Assembly: GCA_965225955.1 (NCBI GenBank)
Contig: CBDDBX010000042.1
Coordinates: 1 to 64,000, forward strand
Length of the DNA stretch: 64,000 nucleotides
DNA from: CBDDBX01 sp965225955
Lineage (GTDB): Bacteria > Acidobacteriota > Aminicenantia > UBA2199
Reading direction: 5' to 3'
Numbering within the stretch: position 1 is the first letter of the stretch; each line of letters opens with the position of its first letter. Under the pieces are notes generated by a model. It saw only the letters and a list, made by a program, of their open reading frames with translations. It searched no databases and was not told where the DNA came from. A program made the position numbers and the translations under genes. Below are positions 9,064 through 17,920 of this stretch, in pieces.

Positions 9064-10233
9064 CTATTTACTTTTTCTTGAGGCTGCTTCAACAAGTTTT
9101 GACAATCTGTTAAAGATCTCATCTTCAGTTCCTGTTCCGTCTACCTGATGGATCTTTTTAGTTTTCTCATAATATTCCGCAAGGTGAAGTGTACTCTCTT
9201 CATGATCTTCAAGTCTTTTAACAATAGTTTCAGTAGAGTTATCGTAAGGCATTGCTTTATCACTCTTCCCTCTTCTGGCAAGACGTCTCACCAGCTCCAG
9301 AGGAGGAACCTTCATTTCAAGAATTGTAGATACCTGTGTGCCGGATTTCAGAAGTAGGCCATCCAGAATATATGCCTGCACCATTGTTCTGGGAAAGCCT
9401 TTAAAGATAAATCCTCTGGTATCAGGATTACCCTTAATTGCCTTCTCAATAAGTCTTATAACAATCTCATCAGATATCATTTCACCAGCTTCCACTGCCT
9501 CTTTTACCTCTCTGCCCACTGCTGTCTGCCTGTCAATCTCTTCCTGCAAAAGATCTCCTGTGGAGATACATTTCAACCCGAACTTTTCTGCCAGCTTAAC
9601 AGCCTGTGTTCCTCTCCCTGACCCAGGGTAACCGAGAAGTACAACATTGAGTTTAACTTTTGTAAGTTGTTCACTTATTGAATCAGAAAGTCTTCCAAAA
9701 ATCTCATCTACACTACCTGAACCTTCTATTGGAATAAAAATTCCTTTCTCTTTATAGAACTCTGAAACCGGTTCTGTTTTCCTTACATACTCTTTTAATC
9801 TGTACTCAATAACTTCTGCAGTATCATCACTTCTGCCAGAAGTTTTAGCACGATTAAGAAGACGTTTTCTGCATTCATCAAAACCTACTTCAAGACTATA
9901 TAAAGCAGTAAGAGATGTATGTCTTCTCATAAGGAGGCCTTCAAGAATATATGCCTGTACAAAGGTTCTTGGGAAACCATCAAACAGAAATCCATCACAG
10001 TCAGGATGGGCCATCATCTTCTTCTCGATAATCTGAATAATAAGCTCGTCTGAAACCAGTCCTCCTTTATCTATTATGGATTTTGCCTTTAACCCAAGAC
10101 TACTTCCTTCACTTATTTCACTTCTGAGAATATCTCCTGTTGCTATATATACAAGATTGTATCTCTCAAGAAGCTTTTCTGACTGCGTACCTTTACCTGC
10201 TCCGGGAGCACCAAAAAGAGCTATATTCAGCAT
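9064..10233 (-). CDS. Tandem (two-domain) adenylate kinase-like protein
   Basis: A 389-residue protein, about twice the usual adenylate kinase length, holding two complete NMP-kinase repeats. Domain 1 (residues 1-185) has P-loop GAPGAGKGT, TGDILR, FDGFPRT and the short LID GRSDDT. Domain 2 (about 190-389) has GYPGSGRGT, where the catalytic P-loop lysine is replaced by arginine, and KGFPRT in place of DGFPRT; its LID aspartates are altered (YDNSTET). Known: the P-loop lysine is essential for phosphoryl transfer. Inferred: domain 1 makes ADP from ATP and AMP, while domain 2 is degenerate, perhaps regulatory. Start at ATG 10233, with GAGGAGG just upstream, rather than GTG 10239. Confidence 0.85.
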   Translation of the reverse strand: MLNIALFGAPGAGKGTQSEKLLERYNLVYIATGDILRSEISEGSSLGLKAKSIIDKGGLVSDELIIQIIEKKMMAHPDCDGFLFDGFPRTFVQAYILEGLLMRRHTSLTALYSLEVGFDECRKRLLNRAKTSGRSDDTAEVIEYRLKEYVRKTEPVSEFYKEKGIFIPIEGSGSVDEIFGRLSDSISEQLTKVKLNVVLLGYPGSGRGTQAVKLAEKFGLKCISTGDLLQEEIDRQTAVGREVKEAVEAGEMISDEIVIRLIEKAIKGNPDTRGFIFKGFPRTMVQAYILDGLLLKSGTQVSTILEMKVPPLELVRRLARRGKSDKAMPYDNSTETIVKRLEDHEESTLHLAEYYEKTKKIHQVDGTGTEDEIFNRLSKLVEAASRKSK

Positions 10234-10239
10234 ATCCAC

Positions 10240-10918
10240 CTCCTCACTTTATAAATATTAAATAACATTAAGTAAGAAGAAAGACAACATCTTCGCAGGA
10301 ACAATGAGCTTGCGAATAGTGACTAATGGCGAAGATGGGAGCAAGCGAGGAACGCAGCTTGTCACTTTATGAAACAGGAACAATGAGCTTGCGAATTCTT
10401 ATAAAGAGATGAGGCAAAGCCCTTTGCCTACCTATAATCCCGCATATTGTTTAATGCTTTCGCTTCGCTACAGACATTAAAAGCGGGATAGCGAAGATGG
10501 GTCTTTGCCGAAGACTGAGCCTGCGAAGGATGAGAATATGGCAAAGATGGGCGATGCGAGCCGGCGAGCATCATCATTATTCAGCGAGGAACGGGGCTGT
10601 CTCAAAACCACCTTAGTTTAGCGTGCATTAAAAAAAGTCCGTTAAAAAATGAGTAAAAAATAGCCCTGGGTAATTTTTACGATTTTTTTAACAATTCTCT
10701 TGTTTTTTATTCGCGTTTATTAGTGGTTTCAAAAATTATAATAGTTTTGAGACAGTCTTGAACGCAGTTTATCCTGAGTTTTCCGAAGGGCTTGTCACTT
10801 TGTGAAACAGGAACAGTGAGCTTACGAATAGTCTTCCAGAAAAAGGTGTATGTCAGTGTGCGTTATTGTCAGTCCGTGTTTGTCTCTGTCTTGTGTAAAC
10901 TAATAAAAAACGGTTCTG
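10240..10918. repeat. Gene-free stretch of degenerate interspersed repeats
   Basis: No credible gene. The stretch is built from repeated modules: GGAACAATGAGCTTGCGAAT at about 10300 and 10380 with a variant near 10806, AACGCAGCTTGTCACTTTATG and variants, and GCGAAGATGGG-type segments. Related modules recur at 50760-51120. A small inverted-repeat element is inserted at 10596-10757. Confidence 0.65.
10596..10757. mobile_element. MITE-like element, copy 1
   Basis: About 162 bases bounded by GCTGTCTCAAAAC and GTTTTGAGACAGTC. It carries no ORF. Flanks are GAAC on both sides (AGGAACGG left, TTGAACGCAG right), suggesting a 4-base target duplication. The uninterrupted module GCGAGGAACGCAGCTTGTCAC occurs at about 10346. 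Internal sequence resembles the copy at 51119-51289. No transposase is in the window. Confidence 0.65.
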
Positions 10919-11197
10919 TTATCTGCCCTCAAAAGACTTATTTAACCTATAAATAAATGCCAGAACTTCTGCTACTGCGGCGTAAAGATCTTCAGGGATT
11001 TCTGTATTGAGGTTCAGAGCTTCAAGCATCTGTGCAAGCTCCCGGTCTTCATATAAAGGGATATTGTGTTCTTTTGCTACATCCTCAATTTTCTCAGCAA
11101 GATACCCCCGCCCTTTGGCTACAACTTTTGGAGCAGTATCTTCTGATCGGTTATACTTAAGGGCAACAGCTTTCTTATCTTTCTTATATCCACTCAT
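10919..11197 (-). CDS. FlhB C-terminal-domain paralogue (FhlB type)
   Basis: A 92-residue soluble protein like the cytoplasmic tail of FlhB: KAVALKYNRSEDTAPKVVAKG lines up with VALKYDHGKMGSPKVVAKG of the full FlhB at 22007-23098, followed by IPLYEDRELAQML and AVAEVLAFIYRLN. The autocleavage NPTH motif is absent, as usual for this subfamily. Known: such stand-alone FlhB tails can substitute for part of the export-gate switch. It follows the FliK-like gene by 12 bases, a classic pairing for hook-length and export-specificity control. Confidence 0.85.
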   Translation of the reverse strand: MSGYKKDKKAVALKYNRSEDTAPKVVAKGRGYLAEKIEDVAKEHNIPLYEDRELAQMLEALNLNTEIPEDLYAAVAEVLAFIYRLNKSFEGR

Positions 11198-11209
11198 AAT
11201 AGCATCACC

Positions 11210-12640
11210 TTAAGCCTTCAGATCCACCAGAGATGAAGAGTGGTACTCTTCCTCTACATCTTCGCTGTCAAAATTCTGTATATTCCGGGGTGAAACAACT
11301 ACATTCAGTTCCTGTTGTCTGAATATTCCGCTAATCAACTCTTCCAGCTCATCTATATATTCTTCTATAAAGACTTTAACAACCTCACTCTTTACAAACA
11401 GCGTAATAGTTACCTTCCTCTCAACCATAAGAAAATCGCTTCTTATATCCCCAAGGTTGCCCATATTAAGAAGTAGAGACACTTTATACCCGTTCTTCTT
11501 ACCCTTTTTAGTCTTTTTATTAAGATATACTTTGAGTTTCCCTCTGTGGTGGGTCTCTTTAAAGGGAAGTGCAAAAGTAAAAATATGCTGACCTGAATCA
11601 TCCCTGTTAACTGCAGGTTTCTTCTCAACTGCTTCCTGCTGACGTGATTCAATATTGTAGAGCATCATCTCAATGCTATTTCTTATCTTTACTGCATCTC
11701 CTTTAAAACTGTCACCGGTTTTGGCTGCAATCTCTTCAAACCTGTCTTTCAGAAGATTTAAAACAGGTTTCAGATCCTGAGGTGATTTTGCCGCCTCAGG
11801 CTTTAGTAACTCTGTTCCTGCAAAGGGGTTAACCTGCTCTTTTGTGTTTTGTAATAGTGTTGAAGCATCTCCTTTCATTTCATGAAATATCCCGGATTTT
11901 TCCACTACTCTTTTTAACCTGCGGGTAAGATCGGGGATATCTTTCATCAGAGTTGAATCAAAAGGCTTAAAATGCTCCTTTACGACTGTAAGAAGTTCAG
12001 ATAGCTCAGGAGTAAGTTTTATTGCAGCACCATCTCTGGTTAAAAGATTACTGCTCTTCGCATCCGTTACGGCTGCTTCAGTTACCGGAACGGACACTTC
12101 ACCTTTACCTCCTATCAGAGGCACACTTTCCTGTTTAACAACAGCAGCTTCCGGTGTAGTTAAAACCTCAGGTCCTTTAACCGCTGCCTCCGGCTTACCT
12201 GCTATTGCTGTAGCAGTCTGTCTGGTAAGTTCCTGTTCAACTGAAACAGCTCCATTATTCAGGGCTTTATCTATCTTCTGGATAACGTTTTCTATGTCAT
12301 CGCCAATAACAGGAGCAGATAAAACCATAGTCTGTTGATTTCCGCCAATAGTTTTACCACCTGCTATTGATGTACTGAGAAGATTTTCTGCAATTCTCAT
12401 TACCAGTTGCCCTCCCTCTTTTGAGGTAACAGAAACCGGAATTACACTCCCCTCATTTACAGGAAAATTGATTTGAGCTACTGCTCTGAATTTACCAAAA
12501 TCTATGAGTACCCTGTTATTATCCTGCAACTGCACAACTTTCCCCTCAAGAGTTTCTCCTACATTAATAAGGGATCTGCTGGTCAGAAACTTTTCAAGTT
12601 CACCACCAACAGGAATGTTAATATAACCGGATACAGCCAT
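11210..12640 (-). CDS. FliK-like flagellar hook-length control protein
   Basis: A 476-residue soluble protein. The N-terminal 110 residues form a beta-rich OB-like domain (GETLEGKVVQLQDNNRVLIDFG). The middle is a long low-complexity, Ala/Thr/Val-rich linker (residues 130-220), and the last 150 residues form a Flg_hook-like domain (FTFALPFKE, KVSLLLNMGNLGDIRSDFLM). Known: FliK measures hook length and flips the FlhB export switch. The function is inferred from domain order and from its place directly before the FlhB-tail gene; sequence divergence keeps this moderate. Confidence 0.6.
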   Translation of the reverse strand: MAVSGYINIPVGGELEKFLTSRSLINVGETLEGKVVQLQDNNRVLIDFGKFRAVAQINFPVNEGSVIPVSVTSKEGGQLVMRIAENLLSTSIAGGKTIGGNQQTMVLSAPVIGDDIENVIQKIDKALNNGAVSVEQELTRQTATAIAGKPEAAVKGPEVLTTPEAAVVKQESVPLIGGKGEVSVPVTEAAVTDAKSSNLLTRDGAAIKLTPELSELLTVVKEHFKPFDSTLMKDIPDLTRRLKRVVEKSGIFHEMKGDASTLLQNTKEQVNPFAGTELLKPEAAKSPQDLKPVLNLLKDRFEEIAAKTGDSFKGDAVKIRNSIEMMLYNIESRQQEAVEKKPAVNRDDSGQHIFTFALPFKETHHRGKLKVYLNKKTKKGKKNGYKVSLLLNMGNLGDIRSDFLMVERKVTITLFVKSEVVKVFIEEYIDELEELISGIFRQQELNVVVSPRNIQNFDSEDVEEEYHSSSLVDLKA

Positions 12641-12642
12641 AA

Positions 12643-13089
12643 CTATAATTTTTCTTTAACCGGACTACTAAGATATCTCCTCAACTTTATAATAAGGTCG
12701 ATCTCTCCAGCAGGAACATTCAGCCGTGGTGAAATCTCTGAAGTTGAGAATCCCTGATTAACAAGTATAAGAATCTTGTCAATGGTCTCTTTATCCAGTT
12801 GATTATCTTTTACCTTTTCTTCAAGATACCCCAGTTTTCTGGATATCTCTGTTGCAGCATCTATCTTCTTGTTTAACTGCTCCTGCTTAACAGAGAGTTC
12901 AGTTGTAAGGTTTTTTGTAATCTTCTCCCCCTGATTAATAAACTCAGGAAAGTGTTCACTAATGTTCTGAAGATTTATAATAGAAGCTTCAAGACTGTCA
13001 ATTCTAACAAGCAGAGATAGATTTTTTCTGTGAATCCTGTAGATAAAAACAGCAAGCAGTACAATCAGCCCCAGTGTCAGTTCTGTCAC
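12643..13089 (-). CDS. Single-TM coiled-coil protein, SwrB/DUF6115-like
   Basis: A 148-residue protein: one N-terminal TM segment (residues 3-20), a coiled coil (about 25-95), and a C-terminal helix-turn-helix-like end (ILVNQGFSTSEISPRLNVPAGEIDLIIKLRRYL). This layout matches small proteins encoded near flagellar genes, such as Bacillus SwrB and the DUF6115/DUF2802 group, which help flagellar assembly. It ends 2 bases before the FliK-like gene start and begins at the HDOD gene stop, so it is part of the operon. Confidence 0.55.
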   Translation of the reverse strand: MTELTLGLIVLLAVFIYRIHRKNLSLLVRIDSLEASIINLQNISEHFPEFINQGEKITKNLTTELSVKQEQLNKKIDAATEISRKLGYLEEKVKDNQLDKETIDKILILVNQGFSTSEISPRLNVPAGEIDLIIKLRRYLSSPVKEKL

Positions 13090-13962
13090 TTAAATTACCT
13101 CCATAAGCTCTTTCACCGCTTCTCTTATTTTTACGGATCTGCTTTTTACTGACTCAGCAAGATTATCTACATCCGGTTGTCTGCAGGAAAACCCAAGCAG
13201 AATCTGCCATGCAGAGGTTTCTTCCAACGCAACTGCCCCTGTTTCCCATTTAAATCCATGACCTTCTGCAAGGGCAAGTAGATGAGCTATGTTTACAATT
13301 GCAGCTCCCGGACCCGCAGAAGGCGTTGGTGTGAGATATGAAGAGACAGATTTAACAACATCCTGATTAAAATTCCACTTTTCTGAAAGATAGTTATTTA
13401 TCTCACAGTGGCTTGCTCCAAGAATCCTTGTTTCTGCCTCTTCCAGAGACAGGTGCTCTCTTATCTGAAGTGCAGTGATCTTCTCAAATTCTTTTGGGTA
13501 GTAGTGGTATATAAGTAACCTGCCGAATTGATGCAGAAGTCCTGCAAGCCAGATATTTTCTCCAACAGGAATTCCCATCTCCTCTCCTACCAGTTCGCTT
13601 ATAACCGCAGTTCCAAGAGAGTGCTCCCAGAACATTGCAGGATCAAAGCCTGAAGCAGAGAGGTTTTTAAAAGGAAACATTCTCACAAGAGATATCTGAA
13701 GTATCATGTTTTTCAGAGTTCTGGTTCCCAGAAATGCTATAGCTCCTGCAAGAGAATGAACCTCATCTCTCAGGGAGAATACAGCACTGTTTGTAAGGCG
13801 CAGAATCATTGCCACCATCGTCTGATCCTGCCTTATTCGCTCAGATATCTTCTCATTTGAGGTGTATGGATCATTGAGCATTCTGTTTACATCATTATAT
13901 ATAGATGGCAATCCCGGAAGTGTTACAGCTTCTGAATCAAACAGATCTGCTATATTTTTCAT
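13090..13962 (-). CDS. HDOD-domain protein 2
   Basis: A 290-residue protein with one HDOD domain (LPGLPSIYNDVNRMLNDP at the start, LAGLLHQFGRLLIYHYYP in the middle). The HD pair is not intact (H-x-F in place of HD), as in most HDOD proteins. Known: HDOD proteins act in signalling, often around motility, without clear phosphodiesterase activity. A paralogue lies directly upstream (8-base gap); identity is low, so duplication is old. Confidence 0.8.
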   Translation of the reverse strand: MKNIADLFDSEAVTLPGLPSIYNDVNRMLNDPYTSNEKISERIRQDQTMVAMILRLTNSAVFSLRDEVHSLAGAIAFLGTRTLKNMILQISLVRMFPFKNLSASGFDPAMFWEHSLGTAVISELVGEEMGIPVGENIWLAGLLHQFGRLLIYHYYPKEFEKITALQIREHLSLEEAETRILGASHCEINNYLSEKWNFNQDVVKSVSSYLTPTPSAGPGAAIVNIAHLLALAEGHGFKWETGAVALEETSAWQILLGFSCRQPDVDNLAESVKSRSVKIREAVKELMEVI

Positions 13963-13969
13963 ATTTTTT

Positions 13970-14806
13970 TTACCCGAAAAGCTCCAGAAACTGTTCTATA
14001 TCAGCCATTGCATTATTAACAATATTTTCCAGCTGCTCTTCATTTATTGAGAGTATTTCTGTTTCATAAAGATCCCCTTCGATTGTTCCAAGGGAGTACC
14101 CGACTCTGCTGCTGAGTTTATTTGCAAGACTTACAATTGGAACCATTCTGTTATTGCCGTAGTAGTCCTGAAGATTATGGTGGTAGACGAGAGTTTCAAC
14201 CATACCTTCTGAAAAACGCCAGTTTTTCATAACCAGATAGCCCACTTCTACATGAGTAAAACCAAAGGCCTTCCGCTCCTCCTCAATCATGGAGCCACCT
14301 TCATTAAGTACTTTTTCTACTATTCCCTGGAACTCTTCAGAACGGTTTTTCAGCATAACAGCTTTACCGATATCATGAAGAAGTGCAGTAATAAAGACTT
14401 CTTCAACATTAATATTATTAAGATTGCCTGCAAGCTCTTTTGCAATTACAGCAGTGCATAATGAGTGTTTCCATAAAAGATTGTGAATAAATTTACTACC
14501 TGACTGGTTATAGATATTTTTTGTCAGATAAGCCATTAATATCGATTTTGTTGTATTGTAACCCATGAGATTAATTGCATAACTAACTGTACTTACCTCT
14601 TTTCTCAATCCATAAAGAGGAGAATTGGCAATTTTAAGAATATAGGCGGTAAGCCCCTGATCCATAAGTATCTGTTCCTGAATCTTCTTAACTGTTACTG
14701 ATGGGTCATTAAGCAGAGACATTGCATTAAGAACCACCGATGGTATTGCAGGTAATTCCCCTATCTTATTAGCAAGCTCTCTGGCTCTTTCCATAATTGT
14801 CTGCAT
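13970..14806 (-). CDS. HDOD-domain protein 1
   Basis: A 278-residue HDOD protein: LPAIPSVVLNAMSLLNDPSVTVKKI, ILKIANSPLYGLRKEVSTVSYAINLMG, and an intact HD in ALLHDIGKAVMLKN. It starts a block of minus-strand genes (HDOD, HDOD, SwrB-like, FliK-like, FlhB tail) after a 430-base gap behind fliY. Placement suggests a role tied to flagellar assembly or motility control, by inference. Confidence 0.8.
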   Translation of the reverse strand: MQTIMERARELANKIGELPAIPSVVLNAMSLLNDPSVTVKKIQEQILMDQGLTAYILKIANSPLYGLRKEVSTVSYAINLMGYNTTKSILMAYLTKNIYNQSGSKFIHNLLWKHSLCTAVIAKELAGNLNNINVEEVFITALLHDIGKAVMLKNRSEEFQGIVEKVLNEGGSMIEEERKAFGFTHVEVGYLVMKNWRFSEGMVETLVYHHNLQDYYGNNRMVPIVSLANKLSSRVGYSLGTIEGDLYETEILSINEEQLENIVNNAMADIEQFLELFG

Positions 14807-15236
14807 GTTTAACTCCTTTATATCAGGATTTCACCTGTGACTCTGTCCTAAAGCATGTATGAGTCAGATTATATTATTTATTATAAAGAGTCTATGCTGA
14901 AAATACTATAATATTGGAGATTTATATAAGAAAATTGTTTGAGAATGCTACTGTTTTACTGGCAAATCCGTTGTAGCCCCAAAAACATGGACAGGCAGTA
15001 ACAAAAAGAGAGACCTGCAAGTGCGGGCAATAAAGAGATGGGTATCTTTAACAAATTGTACTTAACTCAGAAATAAGAAACACAAACCCTTTATTTACCA
15101 GCCTTCCTGCCAGGGGCGGAGCCGGCTGCCTGTCATGGCATAGCTTTAGAGAAGACTGGTTCTTTGTATACTCCTTTATAAAATTTCAGAACAGCCTCAA
15201 CAGAAACATCCAGACATTCACTGGTTCCACTTCAAC
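14807..15236. other. Intergenic stretch between fliY and the HDOD operon
   Basis: No supported gene on either strand. The part next to the HDOD start is AT-rich (TATATTATTTATTATAAAG around 14870) and is the likely promoter zone for the second flagellar block. The rest includes a GC-rich inverted segment near 15110-15140 (GCCAGGGGCGGAGCCGGCTGCC). A 30-codon coding-like fragment on the minus strand near 15130-15230 has no start codon. Confidence 0.5.
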
Positions 15237-16109
15237 CTAACCAAGGGATTTTATTCTTTCAGTTTTACTCTCTACCTCAAGAATTCTTACTGCAAAATTA
15301 CCATCATATACTACGATTTCGCCCCTTGCGACCACTTTATCATTTACCAGTACATCTACAGGATCATCTACAAGTTTATCAAGTTCCACAAGACTGCCAA
15401 GTCCAAGACGCATGATTTCAACCAGTTTCATCTGGGAAGATCCGATTCTTACTGTAACCGGCATCTCCACATCCAGTAGCATTGTTATGTTACTGTTCAC
15501 CTCAATGCTCTTCTCAGAAACAGGTGCTGCCGACGCTACTGGCGTAGCTGCAGGTGCTTCTGCTACAGGTGCTGCCGCAGCTGCAGCCTGAGGCTCATTA
15601 ACAAATTCTGACGGAGCATAAAGTAGCATCTTCTCTTTTGAAATATTCTCAATATCGAAGGTGGCTTCCCAGAATCTCAGACTATTGTCCTTAAAACTAC
15701 CTATCAGTTCAGATTGTTCTGTAAAACTTATGTCTGCAAAATTAACAGTTACTCCCAGTTCTTCTTTAAAAGGAACCTGACATGCAGAGAACATCTGATT
15801 AACTGCTTCTGAAAAGGCATCTTTATCATCATCATTTATCTCATCCTTGAATGAGTCAAGGCCGATCATAAGATTCGAAATAATGGAAACAAGTTTACTT
15901 CCGAGACCTATTCCAATAACTTCATCAGCACCATCACCATATTTAAGAGTTACATATACATTGACGGTACTTAACTGCTCACCCATGGAAGCTCTTGGAA
16001 TCTCTTCCACTTTATCAAAACTGACTTTTACTTCGGCTCCCAGTATAGTTCCGAAAACAGAGCTCCAGTTATCTACAAAAATCCTGTTTACAGTATCTAC
16101 TTTACTCAT
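15237..16109 (-). CDS. fliY: Flagellar switch protein FliY (CheC-like + FliN)
   Basis: A 290-residue protein: N-terminal CheC/FliM-like region (residues 1-170), an Ala/Pro-rich linker (about 175-200), and a C-terminal FliN/SpoA domain (MLLDVEMPVTVRIGSSQM, VELDKLVDDPVDVLVNDKVVARGEIVVYDGNFAVRI). Known: FliY/FliN form the base of the flagellar C-ring and, in some lineages, dephosphorylate CheY-P. It overlaps fliM by 8 bases. A separate short FliN is encoded at 25287-25616, so this genome carries both forms. Confidence 0.92.
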   Translation of the reverse strand: MSKVDTVNRIFVDNWSSVFGTILGAEVKVSFDKVEEIPRASMGEQLSTVNVYVTLKYGDGADEVIGIGLGSKLVSIISNLMIGLDSFKDEINDDDKDAFSEAVNQMFSACQVPFKEELGVTVNFADISFTEQSELIGSFKDNSLRFWEATFDIENISKEKMLLYAPSEFVNEPQAAAAAAPVAEAPAATPVASAAPVSEKSIEVNSNITMLLDVEMPVTVRIGSSQMKLVEIMRLGLGSLVELDKLVDDPVDVLVNDKVVARGEIVVYDGNFAVRILEVESKTERIKSLG

Positions 16110-17118
16110 ATTTATACTCCCTCTTTATTACATCCATAACCTGTACACCTTTCTTTTTGTTCATCTGAACAGGATATACAGAGAATTTATCTACACCATT
16201 AAGCTGAATCTTCAATTCCTGATCAGCTCTTGTCTGAAGTCTTAAAATATCTCCAGGTTCAAGGTTTACAAGCTCTTTTGCCATAATCTGGTTGTCATAT
16301 ATTCCAGCATCCATATCAATCATGGTTTTCTTGACATTCATCCTGATCTTCTGCATCTCCTCAATACTCATTTTAGCCCTATCTGCATACCAGTCCTGAG
16401 AGAATCTCTGTGCAATAGGTTCAATTACAATTGCAGGAATACAGAAGTTCATAAAACCTTTGGCATCACCTACTTTTAGTTCGAAAACGATAAGCACAAC
16501 AATTTCATTGGGAGCTACAACCTGAATCAGCTGCGGAGATGTTTCAGTTGCCACAATTTTCATATCCAGATCAATTATCTGCTTCCAGGAGTCCCGAAGG
16601 TCTCTCAGAATCAGCTTAACGACCCCTTCAATAAGAGTCCTCTCAATATCGGTAATGATACGCATTCCGCCACCAAAGTCCTCACCTTTACCTCCAAGGA
16701 TCTTATCAATCATCGGAAAAAGAATTTTGGGGTTTATTTCCAGTACAGAGTTTCCTTCAAGAGGACTCATGGATATTGCATTAAAATATGTAGGATCAGG
16801 AAGTGACAATATGAATTCAGCATATGAAAACTGTTCTACCGAATAGAGAGTAACATCTATCAGAGCTCTGAGATAAGCCGAAAGAGATGAGGAGAAATTA
16901 CGGGCAAACCTGTCATGAAGGTAATGAAGAGACCTCAGTTCCTCTTTTGAAACCCTGTCTGGTCTTCTGAAATTATATATGGAAACCTTTTTGTCACCTC
17001 TGTCTCTTTTCTGCGGTAAGTCAAACTCTTCACTACTCTCCGCTGCCTCTTCAACTTCATCATCTGAAAATTCGCTCAATAGAGCATCAACTTCGTCCTG
17101 AGACAATATCTTTGCCAT
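16102..17118 (-). CDS. fliM: Flagellar motor switch protein FliM
   Basis: A 338-residue protein of normal length. The N-terminal CheY-P-binding peptide ILSQDEVDALLSEFS is followed by an acidic linker, the CheC-like middle domain (HYLHDRFARNFSSSLSAYLR ... GGMRIITDIE) and a C-terminal SpoA domain (LEPGDILRLQTRADQELKIQLNG). Known: it bridges MS-ring-bound FliG and the C-ring base and receives the chemotaxis signal. It lies between fliA and fliY, 8 bases after fliA. Confidence 0.95.
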   Translation of the reverse strand: MAKILSQDEVDALLSEFSDDEVEEAAESSEEFDLPQKRDRGDKKVSIYNFRRPDRVSKEELRSLHYLHDRFARNFSSSLSAYLRALIDVTLYSVEQFSYAEFILSLPDPTYFNAISMSPLEGNSVLEINPKILFPMIDKILGGKGEDFGGGMRIITDIERTLIEGVVKLILRDLRDSWKQIIDLDMKIVATETSPQLIQVVAPNEIVVLIVFELKVGDAKGFMNFCIPAIVIEPIAQRFSQDWYADRAKMSIEEMQKIRMNVKKTMIDMDAGIYDNQIMAKELVNLEPGDILRLQTRADQELKIQLNGVDKFSVYPVQMNKKKGVQVMDVIKREYKYE

Positions 17119-17126
17119 ACTTCCTC

Positions 17127-17873
17127 CTAAATAAGGTTACCTGAATCCACCAGATTGGCTTCTGCCATTCTGGCAATTTTACCTCTGATTCTAACTATCG
17201 CTGCTGTTCTGATCTGGGAAATTCTGGATTCAGTCAGTTCCATTATTTTACCTATCTCTTTCAGATTCAGATCTTCAATATAGTACAAACTCAGTACCAT
17301 TCTTTCTCTGTCCGGTAACTCATCAATAAAGCCGGATACAAGTCGCTTCAACTCTCTCTTCTCAAGAGACAGAACCGGTGAGTTATCGCTACCCGAAGCA
17401 AAATATTTCAACTGTTTATCATCTGTAATATTTGCCTCATCATCTTCATTGTACCTGAATACTCCGATACCAACCCCTTTTGATTCATCCAGAAGCCTGT
17501 GGAACTCTTCAATGGAAATATTCATACTATCTGCAACTTCCTGGGATTCAGGGGGCCTTCCAAGATCCTGCTCAAGTTCAGCATAAACTTTTTCCATCTC
17601 TTTAATCTTCTGTCTGAGGTTTCTGGAAGCCCAGTCCATATTTCTCAGTTCATCAAGAATAGCTCCTCTGATTCTCAGGGAAGCATATGTAGAGAATTTG
17701 GTACCTTTAGTCGAATCATATTTTTTAACTGCATCAATAAGTCCTATAATTCCTGAATGTATAAGGTCGTCCAGTTCAACACCCGCAGGTAAACGGGCAC
17801 TGATCTTCAGAGCAATTATCTTGACAATATCAAGATGTTCAAGAATCATTTTATCGTACTGTGCTTTATCCAT
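17127..17873 (-). CDS. fliA: Flagellar sigma factor, FliA/WhiG type
   Basis: A 248-residue sigma-28 family protein. Region 2 is DDLIHSGIIGLIDAVKKYDSTKGTKFSTYASLRIRGAILDELR; region 3 is RPPESQEVADSMNISIEEF; region 4 is LPDRERMVLSLYYIEDLNLKEIGKIMELTESRISQIRTAA. Known: sigma-28 transcribes late flagellar genes. The gene follows flhG in the order flhF-flhG-fliA seen in many bacteria. No anti-sigma FlgM is in the window. Confidence 0.93.
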   Translation of the reverse strand: MDKAQYDKMILEHLDIVKIIALKISARLPAGVELDDLIHSGIIGLIDAVKKYDSTKGTKFSTYASLRIRGAILDELRNMDWASRNLRQKIKEMEKVYAELEQDLGRPPESQEVADSMNISIEEFHRLLDESKGVGIGVFRYNEDDEANITDDKQLKYFASGSDNSPVLSLEKRELKRLVSGFIDELPDRERMVLSLYYIEDLNLKEIGKIMELTESRISQIRTAAIVRIRGKIARMAEANLVDSGNLI

Positions 17874-17920
17874 TCACATTTCCTGTACTATTTATAATGT
17901 AGAAAAAGCAGTTTTTTATT

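Noticed and set aside
15130..15230. A coding-like 30-codon fragment on the minus strand (ECLDVSVEAVLKFYKG)
   Set aside because: No start codon or SD and no recognisable family; could be a remnant but cannot be supported.
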